Below, piece by piece: positions 8,265-15,803 of a DNA stretch of 64,000 nt (position 1 is its first letter; each line of letters opens with the position of its first letter). The DNA lies in contig CAUSCF010000001.1 in the NCBI GenBank assembly GCA_963530295.1, forward strand, positions 124,001 through 188,000, given 5' to 3'. Origin of the DNA: JABCPE02 sp963530295 (lineage in GTDB: Bacteria > Bacteroidota > Bacteroidia > Flavobacteriales > Weeksellaceae). The translations under genes and the position numbers were made by a program. The notes under the pieces are model-generated. The model had not been told where the DNA came from. It saw nothing but the letters and a program-made list of their open reading frames with translations, and did no database searches.

Positions 8265-8726
8265 CTACACCCTCACGGCATCTGGAACGAACAAAGTATA
8301 GTCGCCACCAAGCGAAATAATCTCCCTGACACTACTGCTGCTGATGAACGACTTAGCCGAGGAAGTCAGCAGGAAGATAGTCTCTATCTTGTTCTCCAAA
8401 GTAAGCGTTCTATTGATATGCACGATCGCCTTTTCAAACTCAAAATCAGCAGGATTTCTCAGCCCTCTGATGATGAAATTCACATTTCTCTTTCGGCAGT
8501 AGTCCACCGTAAGCCCCTCAAAAGAGTCAATCTCCACATTAGGAAAATCCTTAAAAGTATTTCTCAAAAACTCTTTTCTCTGCTCCAGAGAAAACATATA
8601 TTTTTTCTGCACATTATGCCCGATAGCGATGATGATTTTATCAAAAAGTTTCGTCGCCCTTTCTACAATATCATAATGCCCCAAGGTAACAGGGTCAAAA
8701 GACCCAGGGAATACCGCTGTTTTCAT
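8265..8726 (-). CDS. coaD: Pantetheine-phosphate adenylyltransferase
   Basis: A 153-residue nucleotidyltransferase catalysing the penultimate step of coenzyme A synthesis, 4'-phosphopantetheine plus ATP to dephospho-CoA. It begins MKTAVFPGSFDPVTLGHYD with the TxGH nucleotide-binding motif (about 15-18), has RGLRNPADFEFE (about 88-99) and the ISSSSVREI motif (about 127-135). Length and all motifs are normal. It lies 25 bases downstream of the unknown gene at 8752-9048. Confidence 0.97.
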   Translation of the reverse strand: MKTAVFPGSFDPVTLGHYDIVERATKLFDKIIIAIGHNVQKKYMFSLEQRKEFLRNTFKDFPNVEIDSFEGLTVDYCRKRNVNFIIRGLRNPADFEFEKAIVHINRTLTLENKIETIFLLTSSAKSFISSSSVREIISLGGDYTLFVPDAVRV

Positions 8727-8751
8727 TGTTTATTTTTAGTTTTCTTAAATA

Positions 8752-9048
8752 TTATTCACTTCCCTTATAGCTTTCATTAGCAAAATCAATATTTCTGCAC
8801 GGATACCAACCCACCATCATATCCATCACTTCTTCCAAAGTTTCTATAAGGAGCTCCTCTGTCCCATCGTTTTGTAATTCAACATCACTTTCGAGGTACA
8901 TTTGATAGATTTCCTTCTCTGAAAACCCTTCTGCGTACAACTGCAATGCAAAATTTCTGAGTTTTTCCACCGCATCCTGCTCAAAGAGAAGTCGTTTTAT
9001 CTTCTCTTTTACTTCATCTCTCTTTTTCATTTCGTTACCCATCATCAT
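8752..9048 (-). CDS. Conserved-looking small hypothetical protein
   Basis: A 98-residue acidic, helical, soluble protein with no signal peptide or membrane segment. I do not recognise a family. It starts MMMGNEMKKRDEV; initiation at the second Met-Lys (residue 7) is equally possible. A central stretch QLYAEGFSEKEIYQMYLE (about 41-58) looks like a small helix-turn-helix, but no DNA-binding claim can be made. It lies between coaD and a secreted protein on the same strand. Confidence 0.7.
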   Translation of the reverse strand: MMMGNEMKKRDEVKEKIKRLLFEQDAVEKLRNFALQLYAEGFSEKEIYQMYLESDVELQNDGTEELLIETLEEVMDMMVGWYPCRNIDFANESYKGSE

Positions 9049-9069
9049 TACTTATTTCCTCAGTGTTTT

Positions 9070-9555
9070 CTATCGAGTTTGATTTGATTTTTCGTAAAAC
9101 TGCTTCAAATTATCCAAATTCACGCTGCAGTCTTTATTAAAAACATTATTGGCAACTAAGTTTTCCATCAAGCGTGTTGCTCCAGTTACTTTTGGGTTTC
9201 TGTAAGCTTTTTTACCAATGATATTAAAATCTACAATACCTTTCCAATTTCCTGCTTCGTCTTTCTTCGCTACCCCAAAGAATAGAAGTTCTCCTTTCAG
9301 TGATTTTATTTCATAGGAATAAGGTACCAGACCATATTCTGTTTGCTTTTCTTCACCCTCATTATCCACATCATTTAGAGTTAATAAAAAGCACATTTTC
9401 TTATCCAAATATATTTCATCTGGCTCCACTCTTACTTCTTTAGCGGTATTCTTTGTTTTCGGAAGATTTAGTTTTAACTCGGTATATAGGTCTTCTTCTG
9501 TTTGCGCAGAGAAAAACAGAGGAAATAGAAATGCTGTCAACCAAAGTGTTTTCAT
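9070..9555 (-). CDS. Secreted hypothetical protein
   Basis: A 161-residue protein with a clear signal peptide (MKTLWLTAFLFPLFFSAQ, cleavage near residue 17) and a mature domain with alternating beta-type segments. It has no cysteine pairs or catalytic motif I can recognise. The sequence VTGATRLMENLVANNVFNKDC (about 128-147) suggests a small helical end. It lies 13 bases downstream of ddl and may be co-transcribed with it. Function unknown; location is predicted to be periplasmic or outer surface. Confidence 0.7.
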   Translation of the reverse strand: MKTLWLTAFLFPLFFSAQTEEDLYTELKLNLPKTKNTAKEVRVEPDEIYLDKKMCFLLTLNDVDNEGEEKQTEYGLVPYSYEIKSLKGELLFFGVAKKDEAGNWKGIVDFNIIGKKAYRNPKVTGATRLMENLVANNVFNKDCSVNLDNLKQFYEKSNQTR

Positions 9556-9568
9556 AATTTTTATGTTT

Positions 9569-10555
9569 TTAATGTTTGTTTAAGGCTTTTTCTACTTCAT
9601 TTCCGCACAAATCTTTGATGGAAATTCCGTAGATTTTCGCCTGCTGCGGCAGAATACTCGCAGGAGAAAAACCTGGGTTGGTATTCATTTCCAGCATGTA
9701 AGGCGTTCCGTTCATAATAATGTATTCCGAACGAGAAAAACCACTCATTCCCAATGACTTATAAGCTTTCTTCGCGATTTCTTCTACTTTTAGTCTTGTC
9801 GGCTCATCTATTCTGGCAGGTGTAATTTCCTGAGAAGCGCCCTCATACTTAGCTTCATAGTCGAAGAAATCATTTTCGGAAACGATTTCCGTAATTCCCA
9901 AAACGGTAATTTCACCTTTATAATCTACCACACCTACCGAAACTTCCATTCCATCCAAAAAGCTCTCTATCAGGACCTCATCATCTTCGTGGAAGGCTTT
10001 TTCCAGAGCGGCTTTGAACTCAGATTTTTCTTTCACTTTTGAAATTCCCAAACTAGACCCAGACTGATTTGGTTTCACAAAACAAGGAAGCCCAAGTTCA
10101 GAAATAATTTCATCTTCACTGAAAGCATCTCCTTTTCTCAAATAAATACTCTTCGCCGAAGGAATTCCATATTTAGAAAGCACCGCCAGAGTATCTTTTT
10201 TATTGAATGTCAATGCACTTTGGTAAAAATCACAGCCCGTATATCTCTGTCCCACAGCATCCCAATACGCCTGCAAAAGCCCGTTTTCACCAGGTGTTCC
10301 GTGAATGGTATTGAAACAAACATCAAATTTCAACTTCGTTCCATCGGCAAGTTTTACCGAAAAATCGGCTTTGTCTATCGGGAATTTTTCATCATTTTCA
10401 TTTACAAAAAACCAGCCTTCCTTCAAGACATGAACTCTATAAACATTATACAAATCCCTGTCCAATTCATCAAAAATAAGCTGACCGCTTTTCAGCGAAA
10501 CGATATACTCATCGGAAAAACCGCCCATTACCACGGCAACATTCTTTTTATTCAT
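9569..10555 (-). CDS. ddl: D-alanine--D-alanine ligase
   Basis: A 328-residue ATP-grasp enzyme making the D-Ala-D-Ala dipeptide of peptidoglycan precursors. It starts NVAVVMGGFSDEY (family form GGxSxE), has the ATP-grasp loop FVKPNQSGSSLGISKV (about 159-174) and the metal/product segment EMNTNPGFSPASILPQQ (about 288-304). Length is normal. It is divergent from the AmgK-like kinase, placing precursor synthesis and wall salvage genes side by side. A -7 box (TAATTTTG) is 18 bases upstream. Confidence 0.97.
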   Translation of the reverse strand: MNKKNVAVVMGGFSDEYIVSLKSGQLIFDELDRDLYNVYRVHVLKEGWFFVNENDEKFPIDKADFSVKLADGTKLKFDVCFNTIHGTPGENGLLQAYWDAVGQRYTGCDFYQSALTFNKKDTLAVLSKYGIPSAKSIYLRKGDAFSEDEIISELGLPCFVKPNQSGSSLGISKVKEKSEFKAALEKAFHEDDEVLIESFLDGMEVSVGVVDYKGEITVLGITEIVSENDFFDYEAKYEGASQEITPARIDEPTRLKVEEIAKKAYKSLGMSGFSRSEYIIMNGTPYMLEMNTNPGFSPASILPQQAKIYGISIKDLCGNEVEKALNKH

Positions 10556-10572
10556 AACTCTTACAATTTAGG

Positions 10573-10580
10573 CAAAATTA
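10573..10580 (-). promoter_or_regulatory. -7 box of ddl
   Basis: The minus strand reads TAATTTTG, an exact TAnnTTTG, 18 bases before the ddl ATG, in the 92-base divergent region. Confidence 0.55.
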
Positions 10581-10621
10581 ACAAAAACTTTTTATTCACC
10601 TACGCTGTCTGATAAATTCTT

Positions 10622-10629
10622 TAACTTTG
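10622..10629 (+). promoter_or_regulatory. -7 box of the AmgK-like kinase gene
   Basis: TAACTTTG, an exact TAnnTTTG, 19 bases before the ATG at 10648. It decides the start: an in-frame TTG at 10627 lies inside the box and cannot be used, because transcription would begin downstream of it. Confidence 0.65.
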
Positions 10630-10647
10630 TGGCTAAAAGAATTTTTT

Positions 10648-11664
10648 ATGCATCTATCCACCGCAAAAACTTTTTTTGAGAAATTCACAGGCTCTCCTGT
10701 TGCTAATTTTCAGGTATTACAGCAGAGCGGCTCATCGAGAGTTAATTTCATCGGAAAGTCTCATAATCAGGATTTTATCATTACTTACAACGAAAACATC
10801 AGAGAAAACGAGGCTTTTCTCTATCTTTCGGAAGAGTTTTCTTCATTAAATCTAAATACACCTAAAATACTGGCTGTCAATGAAGAAAAAACGCTCTATG
10901 TTCAGGAGTTTTTGGGCAAAAATACTTTGTCTGAAATCATCTCCGCCGAAGGACACAGCGAAAGGGTAAAATCACTAGTAAAACAAACTTTGGAAAAGCT
11001 ATTCACTCTGCAGCAAAAAACCGAAGGGGAAATAGATTTTCGCAGAACCTTTGAATACGAAGCCTATGATAATCTGCCGATTACGCATGATTTGTATTAT
11101 TTTAAAAATTTCATGGTGGATGTCTTGGAACTGCCTTATCACAAAAGTTCTTTGCTAAAAGAATTTCAAACTTTAACAACTAAAATAGAAAATCTCTCTC
11201 CTAAAACAATCATGCTGAGGGATTTCCAGTCGAGAAATATTTTAGTAAATGAAGAAAACGATGTGTTTTTCATTGATTATCAATCGGCTATGCTAGGACC
11301 TGCGGTCTATGATGTGGTTTCTTTTTTATTCCAAGCAAAAGCCAACTTCCCTGCCGAATGGAAAACAGAAATGCTGGATTTTTATTTCAGTCTTTGGGAC
11401 AGCGAAACACAGCCTGCACTGAAAGAAGCTCTTCCCTACTGCCAGCTTATCAGATTTTTGCAAGTACTTGGCGCTTATGGTTTTAGAGGACTTATTCAGC
11501 GAAAAGCTCATTTCCTGTCGAGCATCGGACAGGGAATAAAAAACCTAACGGATTTTTCTACAAATTGGCAGGAAAACGCCGCTTTTCCAGAGCTTTATTC
11601 AGTTATAGAAAAACTCAGTGAACCCGACACTCAGAAAAAGATAAACGTTTTGATTTCTGGGTAA
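10648..11664 (+). CDS. Aminoglycoside-phosphotransferase-fold kinase, AmgK-like
   Basis: A 338-residue kinase of the APH/choline kinase fold. The catalytic loop is MLRDFQSRNILV (about 189-200), where Asp and Asn are the expected catalytic and metal residues, followed by VFFIDYQSAMLGPAVYDV (about 205-222) with the second metal-binding Asp. In the AmgK family this fold phosphorylates MurNAc and GlcNAc at the anomeric carbon. The next genes encode a RapZ-C domain and a MurU-like nucleotidyltransferase, the arrangement expected for anomeric MurNAc salvage to UDP-MurNAc. Substrate is inferred from context, not from diagnostic residues. Confidence 0.8.
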   Translation: MHLSTAKTFFEKFTGSPVANFQVLQQSGSSRVNFIGKSHNQDFIITYNENIRENEAFLYLSEEFSSLNLNTPKILAVNEEKTLYVQEFLGKNTLSEIISAEGHSERVKSLVKQTLEKLFTLQQKTEGEIDFRRTFEYEAYDNLPITHDLYYFKNFMVDVLELPYHKSSLLKEFQTLTTKIENLSPKTIMLRDFQSRNILVNEENDVFFIDYQSAMLGPAVYDVVSFLFQAKANFPAEWKTEMLDFYFSLWDSETQPALKEALPYCQLIRFLQVLGAYGFRGLIQRKAHFLSSIGQGIKNLTDFSTNWQENAAFPELYSVIEKLSEPDTQKKINVLISG

Positions 11665-11688
11665 AAATTCTTTTTATTTTAAGATTTG

Positions 11689-11696
11689 TAAATTTG
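11689..11696 (+). promoter_or_regulatory. -7 box before the RapZ-C gene
   Basis: TAAATTTG, an exact TAnnTTTG, in the 48-base gap between the kinase and the RapZ-C gene, 16 bases before its ATG. It suggests a second, internal promoter for the rapZ-C/murU-like pair. Confidence 0.55.
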
Positions 11697-11712
11697 CGGG
11701 AATTATTTTATT

Positions 11713-12120
11713 ATGCTACATATCGATATTTATAGTTTTTCTTACAAGAAAAGCGGAATTCCGAAGGATAACACAGACAATGGCGGTGGATTTGTTTTTG
11801 ACTGCCGTGGAATCCTAAACCCAGGACGAATTGATGAATACAAGCCTCAGACAGGAGCTGATTTGGCTGTGCAGGAATATTTGGAAGAAAAAACCCAAAT
11901 GCCTGATTTCCTAAATTCAGTTAAAAGCCTGATATCCATATCTGTGGACAACTATATAGAGCGAGGATTTGAGCATCTTCAGATTTCATTTGGCTGCACC
12001 GGCGGACAGCACCGCTCGGTTTATTCAGCAATAAAAATAGGAGAATTTTTACAACACAAATACGCTGATAAAGTAAGTGTAAAAGTAACCCACAATGAAC
12101 AACCTCAGCTAAATGCATAG
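11713..12120 (+). CDS. Stand-alone RapZ C-terminal domain protein
   Basis: A 135-residue protein matching only the C-terminal half of RapZ. Diagnostic segments are FVFDCRGILNPGRID (about 27-41), LTG-like QTGADLAV (about 47-54) and FGCTGGQHRSVYSA (about 96-109), the conserved phosphate-binding loop. In E. coli the RapZ C-terminal domain senses glucosamine-6-phosphate and binds small RNA; the N-terminal P-loop ATPase half is absent here. It lies between an AmgK-like kinase and a MurU-like nucleotidyltransferase, so an amino-sugar-phosphate sensing or handling role is a reasonable inference. The next gene starts after 3 bases. Confidence 0.85.
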   Translation: MLHIDIYSFSYKKSGIPKDNTDNGGGFVFDCRGILNPGRIDEYKPQTGADLAVQEYLEEKTQMPDFLNSVKSLISISVDNYIERGFEHLQISFGCTGGQHRSVYSAIKIGEFLQHKYADKVSVKVTHNEQPQLNA

Positions 12121-12123
12121 AGT

Positions 12124-12837
12124 ATGAAAGCTTTTATATTCGCGGCAGGAAAAGGGACAAGATTAAAACCTTTCACAGACAAACACCCAAAGGCTCTGGC
12201 CAAGGTAAATAACATCACCTTGTTAGAAAGAAACATCAGATTTCTGCAGTCTTTCGGGATTAATGATTTTATTATTAATATTCATCATTTCGGAGAGCAG
12301 ATTGTTGATTTTCTGAAAGAAAATAATAATTTTGGAGCTAAAATAGAAATCTCCGATGAGTCCGAAGAACTTCTGGAAACAGGCGGTGCCTTAGTTTTTG
12401 CCAAAGAACTTTTGGAGCAGGAGGAACATTTTTTAATCATGAATGCTGATATTTTAACTAATCTGAACATCAGTGATTTCATCAATTTTCATTTGAAATC
12501 CAATAACTTGGTTACTTTGGCCGTTTCGGACAGAAAAAGCTCTCGAAAACTGCTTTTTGACAGCGCAATGACCCTGCAAGGCTGGCGTAATGAGAAAACA
12601 GGCGAAGAAATCTTTGGAAACACTTATAAAAACCTAAATCCATTAGCTTTCAGTGGAATACATTGTATTAATTCTAATTTACTGAAACTTTTCACCCGCC
12701 GTGGGAAATTCTCCATTATGGAGGAATATTTAGACCTGATGAAAGACTATATTATCAAAGGATACGAACATGATGCTTTGCTGATAGATGTGGGAAAACC
12801 AGAATCCATCGCCGAAGCAGAAAAATATTTTAAATAA
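12124..12837 (+). CDS. Sugar-1-phosphate nucleotidyltransferase, MurU-like
   Basis: A 237-residue Rossmann-type nucleotidyltransferase. The N-terminal signature is FAAGKGTRLKPFTDKHPKAL (residues 6-25), with the NTP-binding GxGTRL and PKAL elements; ETGGALVFA (about 83-91) and IMNADIL (about 103-109) hold the base- and metal-binding residues; the C-terminus keeps DVGKPESI. Size and motifs match MurU, which makes UDP-MurNAc from MurNAc-1-phosphate, but mannose-1-phosphate guanylyltransferases of similar form cannot be excluded by sequence alone. Context (AmgK-like kinase, ddl nearby) favours wall salvage. Confidence 0.82.
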   Translation: MKAFIFAAGKGTRLKPFTDKHPKALAKVNNITLLERNIRFLQSFGINDFIINIHHFGEQIVDFLKENNNFGAKIEISDESEELLETGGALVFAKELLEQEEHFLIMNADILTNLNISDFINFHLKSNNLVTLAVSDRKSSRKLLFDSAMTLQGWRNEKTGEEIFGNTYKNLNPLAFSGIHCINSNLLKLFTRRGKFSIMEEYLDLMKDYIIKGYEHDALLIDVGKPESIAEAEKYFK

Positions 12838-12839
12838 AA

Positions 12840-13541
12840 ATGGAAGAAGAAATTTTAAGAGAAAGTTTTCGACAAAAAACTTGGAGCGAGCAGGCCACCA
12901 AAGACAGCTGGATGGTCTTTAAGATAATGGGAGAAATAGTCTCTGGTTATGAAAAAATGCAGAAAATGGGACCTTGTGTGTCTATATTTGGGTCAGCAAG
13001 GATAAAACCAGACACCAAATATTATAAGATGACAGAGGAAATTGCCAAAAAAATCACAGAACTAGGCTTTGGTGTCATCACTGGCGGCGGCCCAGGAATC
13101 ATGGAAGCAGGAAACAAAGGAGCAAAAGAAAGCGGAGGAAAATCCATCGGTCTCAATATAGAACTCCCTTTCGAGCAGCACCTGAATCCTTATATAGACA
13201 AATTATACAGCATGGAGTTTGACTATTTTTTCATTAGAAAACTCATGTTTATAAAATACTCACAAGGATTTATCGTGATGCCTGGTGGTTTTGGGACTTT
13301 GGATGAACTTTCAGAAGCGCTGACGCTGATTCAGACAGGGAAAATCGGCAGATTTCCTATCGTTTTGGTTGGTTCAGAATTTTGGAATGGGCTGTTAGAT
13401 TGGTTCAAAAATACTTTACTGGAAATGAAATTAATTTCAGAAGAAAATTTCTCTCTTTTCAGAGTGGTAGACACCGCTGATGAGGCTGTTTCACACATTA
13501 AAGCCTTCTATGACAAATACTCCATTCATGAGAATTTCTAA
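12840..13541 (+). CDS. LOG family protein (nucleotide phosphoribohydrolase type)
   Basis: A 233-residue protein with the two LOG signatures: GVITGGGPGIMEAGNKGAKE (about 78-97) and MPGGFGTLDELSEAL (about 145-159). LOG enzymes release the base from nucleoside 5'-monophosphates, in plants and some bacteria from cytokinin precursors; many bacterial members have no known physiological substrate. It starts 2 bases after the MurU-like gene and so is the last member of that operon. A sigma-54-type promoter for the next gene begins immediately behind its stop. Confidence 0.9.
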   Translation: MEEEILRESFRQKTWSEQATKDSWMVFKIMGEIVSGYEKMQKMGPCVSIFGSARIKPDTKYYKMTEEIAKKITELGFGVITGGGPGIMEAGNKGAKESGGKSIGLNIELPFEQHLNPYIDKLYSMEFDYFFIRKLMFIKYSQGFIVMPGGFGTLDELSEALTLIQTGKIGRFPIVLVGSEFWNGLLDWFKNTLLEMKLISEENFSLFRVVDTADEAVSHIKAFYDKYSIHENF

Positions 13542-13544
13542 GTT

Positions 13545-13560
13545 TGGCACGGCTTTTGCC
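13545..13560 (+). promoter_or_regulatory. Sigma-54 (RpoN) -24/-12 promoter
   Basis: TGGCACGGCTTTTGCC contains TGGCAC, five bases, then TTGC, matching the sigma-54 consensus TGGCACNNNNNTTGCW apart from the last base. The -12 GC at 13558-13559 predicts a start of transcription near 13571, 14 bases before the ATG at 13585. It begins 4 bases after the LOG stop. Confidence 0.7.
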
Positions 13561-13584
13561 TTTATTTAACAAAATTTTAAGATT

Positions 13585-14064
13585 ATGATTACGAAAAAGA
13601 AAGTCAATCTTGTTGGATTTTTTGTAATGCTGCTTATGGTAATGAGCTTTGCAGTGAGCCAGTTCCAATCTTCATTGACTAAAGTAGACTATGTGGAGGG
13701 AAGCAAAACTTTGAAATTTACCACCAAGGTAAGCACAGAGCAAATCGCAAATGCACTAAAGGTTAATGCTAGTTCTACAGGCTTTAATGCTGAAGTAGCA
13801 AAATATATTGGCAAAAATTTCTCAGTAGCCGTGAATGGAGAAAACAAATCTCTGAAAGTTACGGGTAGCCAAGTAAATGGAGAGACAGTGTTTATTTATT
13901 TTGAAGTAGATGGTGTGGCGAGTATTTCCACATTGAAAATTAAGAACGACATTCTGCTGGATGTATATCCTAAACAGCTAAACCTAGTGAACATCGCCTA
14001 CAAAGGAAGCCAAAAAAACATGACCTTCCAGCGTGGGAAAGAGACCGCAGAAGTATCTTTCTAG
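13585..14064 (+). CDS. Exported protein of unknown function, DUF6702-like
   Basis: A 159-residue protein starting with a positively charged end and a hydrophobic segment (residues 9-27, FFVMLLMVMSFAVS), then a beta-rich extracytoplasmic domain (DYVEGSKTLKFTTKVST and later GETVFIYFEVDGV). It resembles the small exported DUF6702 proteins of Bacteroidota, a family without assigned function; I am only moderately sure of that match. It is transcribed alone, from a sigma-54-type promoter to a hairpin terminator at 14092. Confidence 0.7.
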   Translation: MITKKKVNLVGFFVMLLMVMSFAVSQFQSSLTKVDYVEGSKTLKFTTKVSTEQIANALKVNASSTGFNAEVAKYIGKNFSVAVNGENKSLKVTGSQVNGETVFIYFEVDGVASISTLKIKNDILLDVYPKQLNLVNIAYKGSQKNMTFQRGKETAEVSF

Positions 14065-14091
14065 AAACGAAATTGTTATATTATTTAATGT

Positions 14092-14118
14092 AAAGTCCTG
14101 CATTTTGCAGGATTTTTT
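14092..14118 (+). terminator. Terminator of the DUF6702-like gene
   Basis: TCCTGCA (14096-14102) and TGCAGGA (14106-14112) form a 7-bp stem with a 3-base loop, followed by six T. Confidence 0.8.
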
Positions 14119-14131
14119 ATTTCTGCGATTT

Positions 14132-14641
14132 TTACTTTTTATAAATAGGAACACTGCTGCACGCCTCTCCAAACATCAGTGATTTCACCATTGGCTTTAA
14201 TTTCTGAACCAGCTCTACATAGGCATTGGTAGGGATTTCCACATCGCTGCAACCTCTGATGAGAACTCTTTTGTCCTTATAATCAGAAAAATGGAATTTC
14301 TGAATTTCTTCATGAAATAAAACCAATTCCAGTTCATCCAGCGAACCAAAAACTATCTTTTTAGCAACGCATTCTAACCTAGATGTAAGTAAAAAATACG
14401 CCCAAAGCGGAACAATAGCATCCGTAGAACAATAAAGATACACAAAGGCGTTTTCATAAATTTCCATATCTAGATTTTCCACCTGCTCACGGAAATCTTT
14501 CTCCTTTAATATAAGTCCCTCATATAGAAATTCTTTCAGGTCAATACCCAAACGCTTCCCTTTTGGACGAAATTCAGCCACATCGATGTTTACTAGTCCG
14601 CTGTTCGCAACTTTATTTACAATTTCTCCTTGCTCTGACAT
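14132..14641 (-). CDS. DUF2480 family protein
   Basis: A 169-residue soluble protein matching the Bacteroidota DUF2480 family: N-terminal VNKVANSGLVNIDVAEFRP (about 8-26), central LYCSTDAIVPLWAYFLLTS (about 69-87) and C-terminal MFGEACSSVPIYKK. Two cysteines near the ends are conserved-looking. No function is known; the sequence CSDVEIPTNAYVELV is sometimes read as a fold similar to small metal-binding proteins, which I cannot confirm. It is divergent from lpxB and their -7 boxes are 2 bases apart. Confidence 0.85.
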   Translation of the reverse strand: MSEQGEIVNKVANSGLVNIDVAEFRPKGKRLGIDLKEFLYEGLILKEKDFREQVENLDMEIYENAFVYLYCSTDAIVPLWAYFLLTSRLECVAKKIVFGSLDELELVLFHEEIQKFHFSDYKDKRVLIRGCSDVEIPTNAYVELVQKLKPMVKSLMFGEACSSVPIYKK

Positions 14642-14651
14642 ATTATTTATT

Positions 14652-14659
14652 TATATTTG
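14652..14659 (+). promoter_or_regulatory. -7 box of lpxB
   Basis: TATATTTG, an exact TAnnTTTG, 31 bases before the lpxB ATG. It lies back to back with the minus-strand box at 14662-14669. Confidence 0.6.
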
Positions 14660-14661
14660 AG

Positions 14662-14669
14662 CAAAAATA
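14662..14669 (-). promoter_or_regulatory. -7 box of the DUF2480 gene
   Basis: The minus strand reads TATTTTTG, an exact TAnnTTTG, 20 bases before the DUF2480 ATG and only 2 bases from the lpxB box. Confidence 0.55.
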
Positions 14670-14690
14670 AATCTTTTTTACTAAAATAAA

Positions 14691-15803
14691 ATGTCTAAAA
14701 AATATTATATAATCTCAGGAGAAGCTTCTGGGGATTTACATGGCTCTAACCTGATGAAAGTCATCCTAAAAAAAGAACCCGATGCAGAGTTCAGGTTTTG
14801 GGGAGGCGACCTGATGAAAGAAGTTGGCGGAACATTGGTAAAACATTACAAAGACCTTGCATTCATGGGGTTCTTGGAAGTTGTTTTAAATCTTAAAACC
14901 ATTCTGAGAAACATCAAATTTTGTAAAGAAGACATAAAAAAATACCAGCCAGATGTCCTTATTTTGGTGGACTATCCTGGCTTTAACCTAAGAATCGCAA
15001 AGTTCGCTAAATCATTAGGAATCAAAGTAGTATATTATATTTCTCCACAGCTTTGGGCTTGGAAGGAAGGCAGAGTAGAAACCATCAAAAAACATGTAGA
15101 TGAAATGCTGGTAATCCTCCCTTTCGAAGAGGATTTTTACAAAAAACATTCTGTAGAAGCTCACTTTGTGGGACATCCTCTTTTGGATGCAATTTCAAAT
15201 TTAAAACCAATTGACACTCAAGAATTTAAAAAACAAAACAACCTCGATGACAGAGAAATCATCGCATTACTCCCAGGAAGCCGAAAACAAGAGATAAGAA
15301 AAATGCTTGGTTTGATGCTCAGCGCGACTCCTTATTTTAAAGATTATCAGTTCGTTATCGCAGGAGCACCTTCCCTACCAAAAGAATTTTATGATGAATT
15401 TTTGACGGATGATGTGCATTTCGTGTCCAATAAAACTTATGATTTGCTTCGTTCTTCCAAAGCAGCCCTGGTAACCTCTGGAACAGCAACACTGGAAACC
15501 GCCCTTCTAAAAATCCCAGAAGTGGTCTGCTACCGCGGAAGCTGGGTTTCTTACCAAATCGCAAAAAGATTGGTAAAACACATTAAATTTATTTCTTTGG
15601 TCAATTTAATAATGAATAAAGAAGTCGTTAAAGAACTGATACAAAATGATTTAACAACAGAAAAAATAAAATCTGAATTAGAAAAAATCTTAAATCCAGA
15701 GCAAAGAGAAAAAATCCTAAACGAATACGAAAAACTAAACCTTCTCCTTGGAGGTAAGGGAGCGAGTGAGCGCGCCGCAGAAATCATCACAAAACTACTA
15801 TGA
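14691..15803 (+). CDS. lpxB: Lipid-A-disaccharide synthase
   Basis: A 370-residue GT-B glycosyltransferase joining UDP-diacylglucosamine and lipid X in lipid A synthesis at the inner membrane. It starts YYIISGEASGDLHGSNL (SGExSGDxHG signature, about 7-16), has DYPGFNLRIAKFAK (about 91-104), SPQLWAWKEGR (about 119-129), the donor-site IALLPGSRKQEI (about 190-201) and SGTATLETAL (about 264-273). Length is normal. Its last 4 bases overlap the start of the ComEC gene (ATGA), so the two are translationally coupled. Confidence 0.97.
   Translation: MSKKYYIISGEASGDLHGSNLMKVILKKEPDAEFRFWGGDLMKEVGGTLVKHYKDLAFMGFLEVVLNLKTILRNIKFCKEDIKKYQPDVLILVDYPGFNLRIAKFAKSLGIKVVYYISPQLWAWKEGRVETIKKHVDEMLVILPFEEDFYKKHSVEAHFVGHPLLDAISNLKPIDTQEFKKQNNLDDREIIALLPGSRKQEIRKMLGLMLSATPYFKDYQFVIAGAPSLPKEFYDEFLTDDVHFVSNKTYDLLRSSKAALVTSGTATLETALLKIPEVVCYRGSWVSYQIAKRLVKHIKFISLVNLIMNKEVVKELIQNDLTTEKIKSELEKILNPEQREKILNEYEKLNLLLGGKGASERAAEIITKLL

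Noticed and set aside
10627..10647. Upstream TTG start for the AmgK-like kinase
   Set aside because: It lies inside the TAACTTTG promoter box; the ATG at 10648 fits the family N-terminus.
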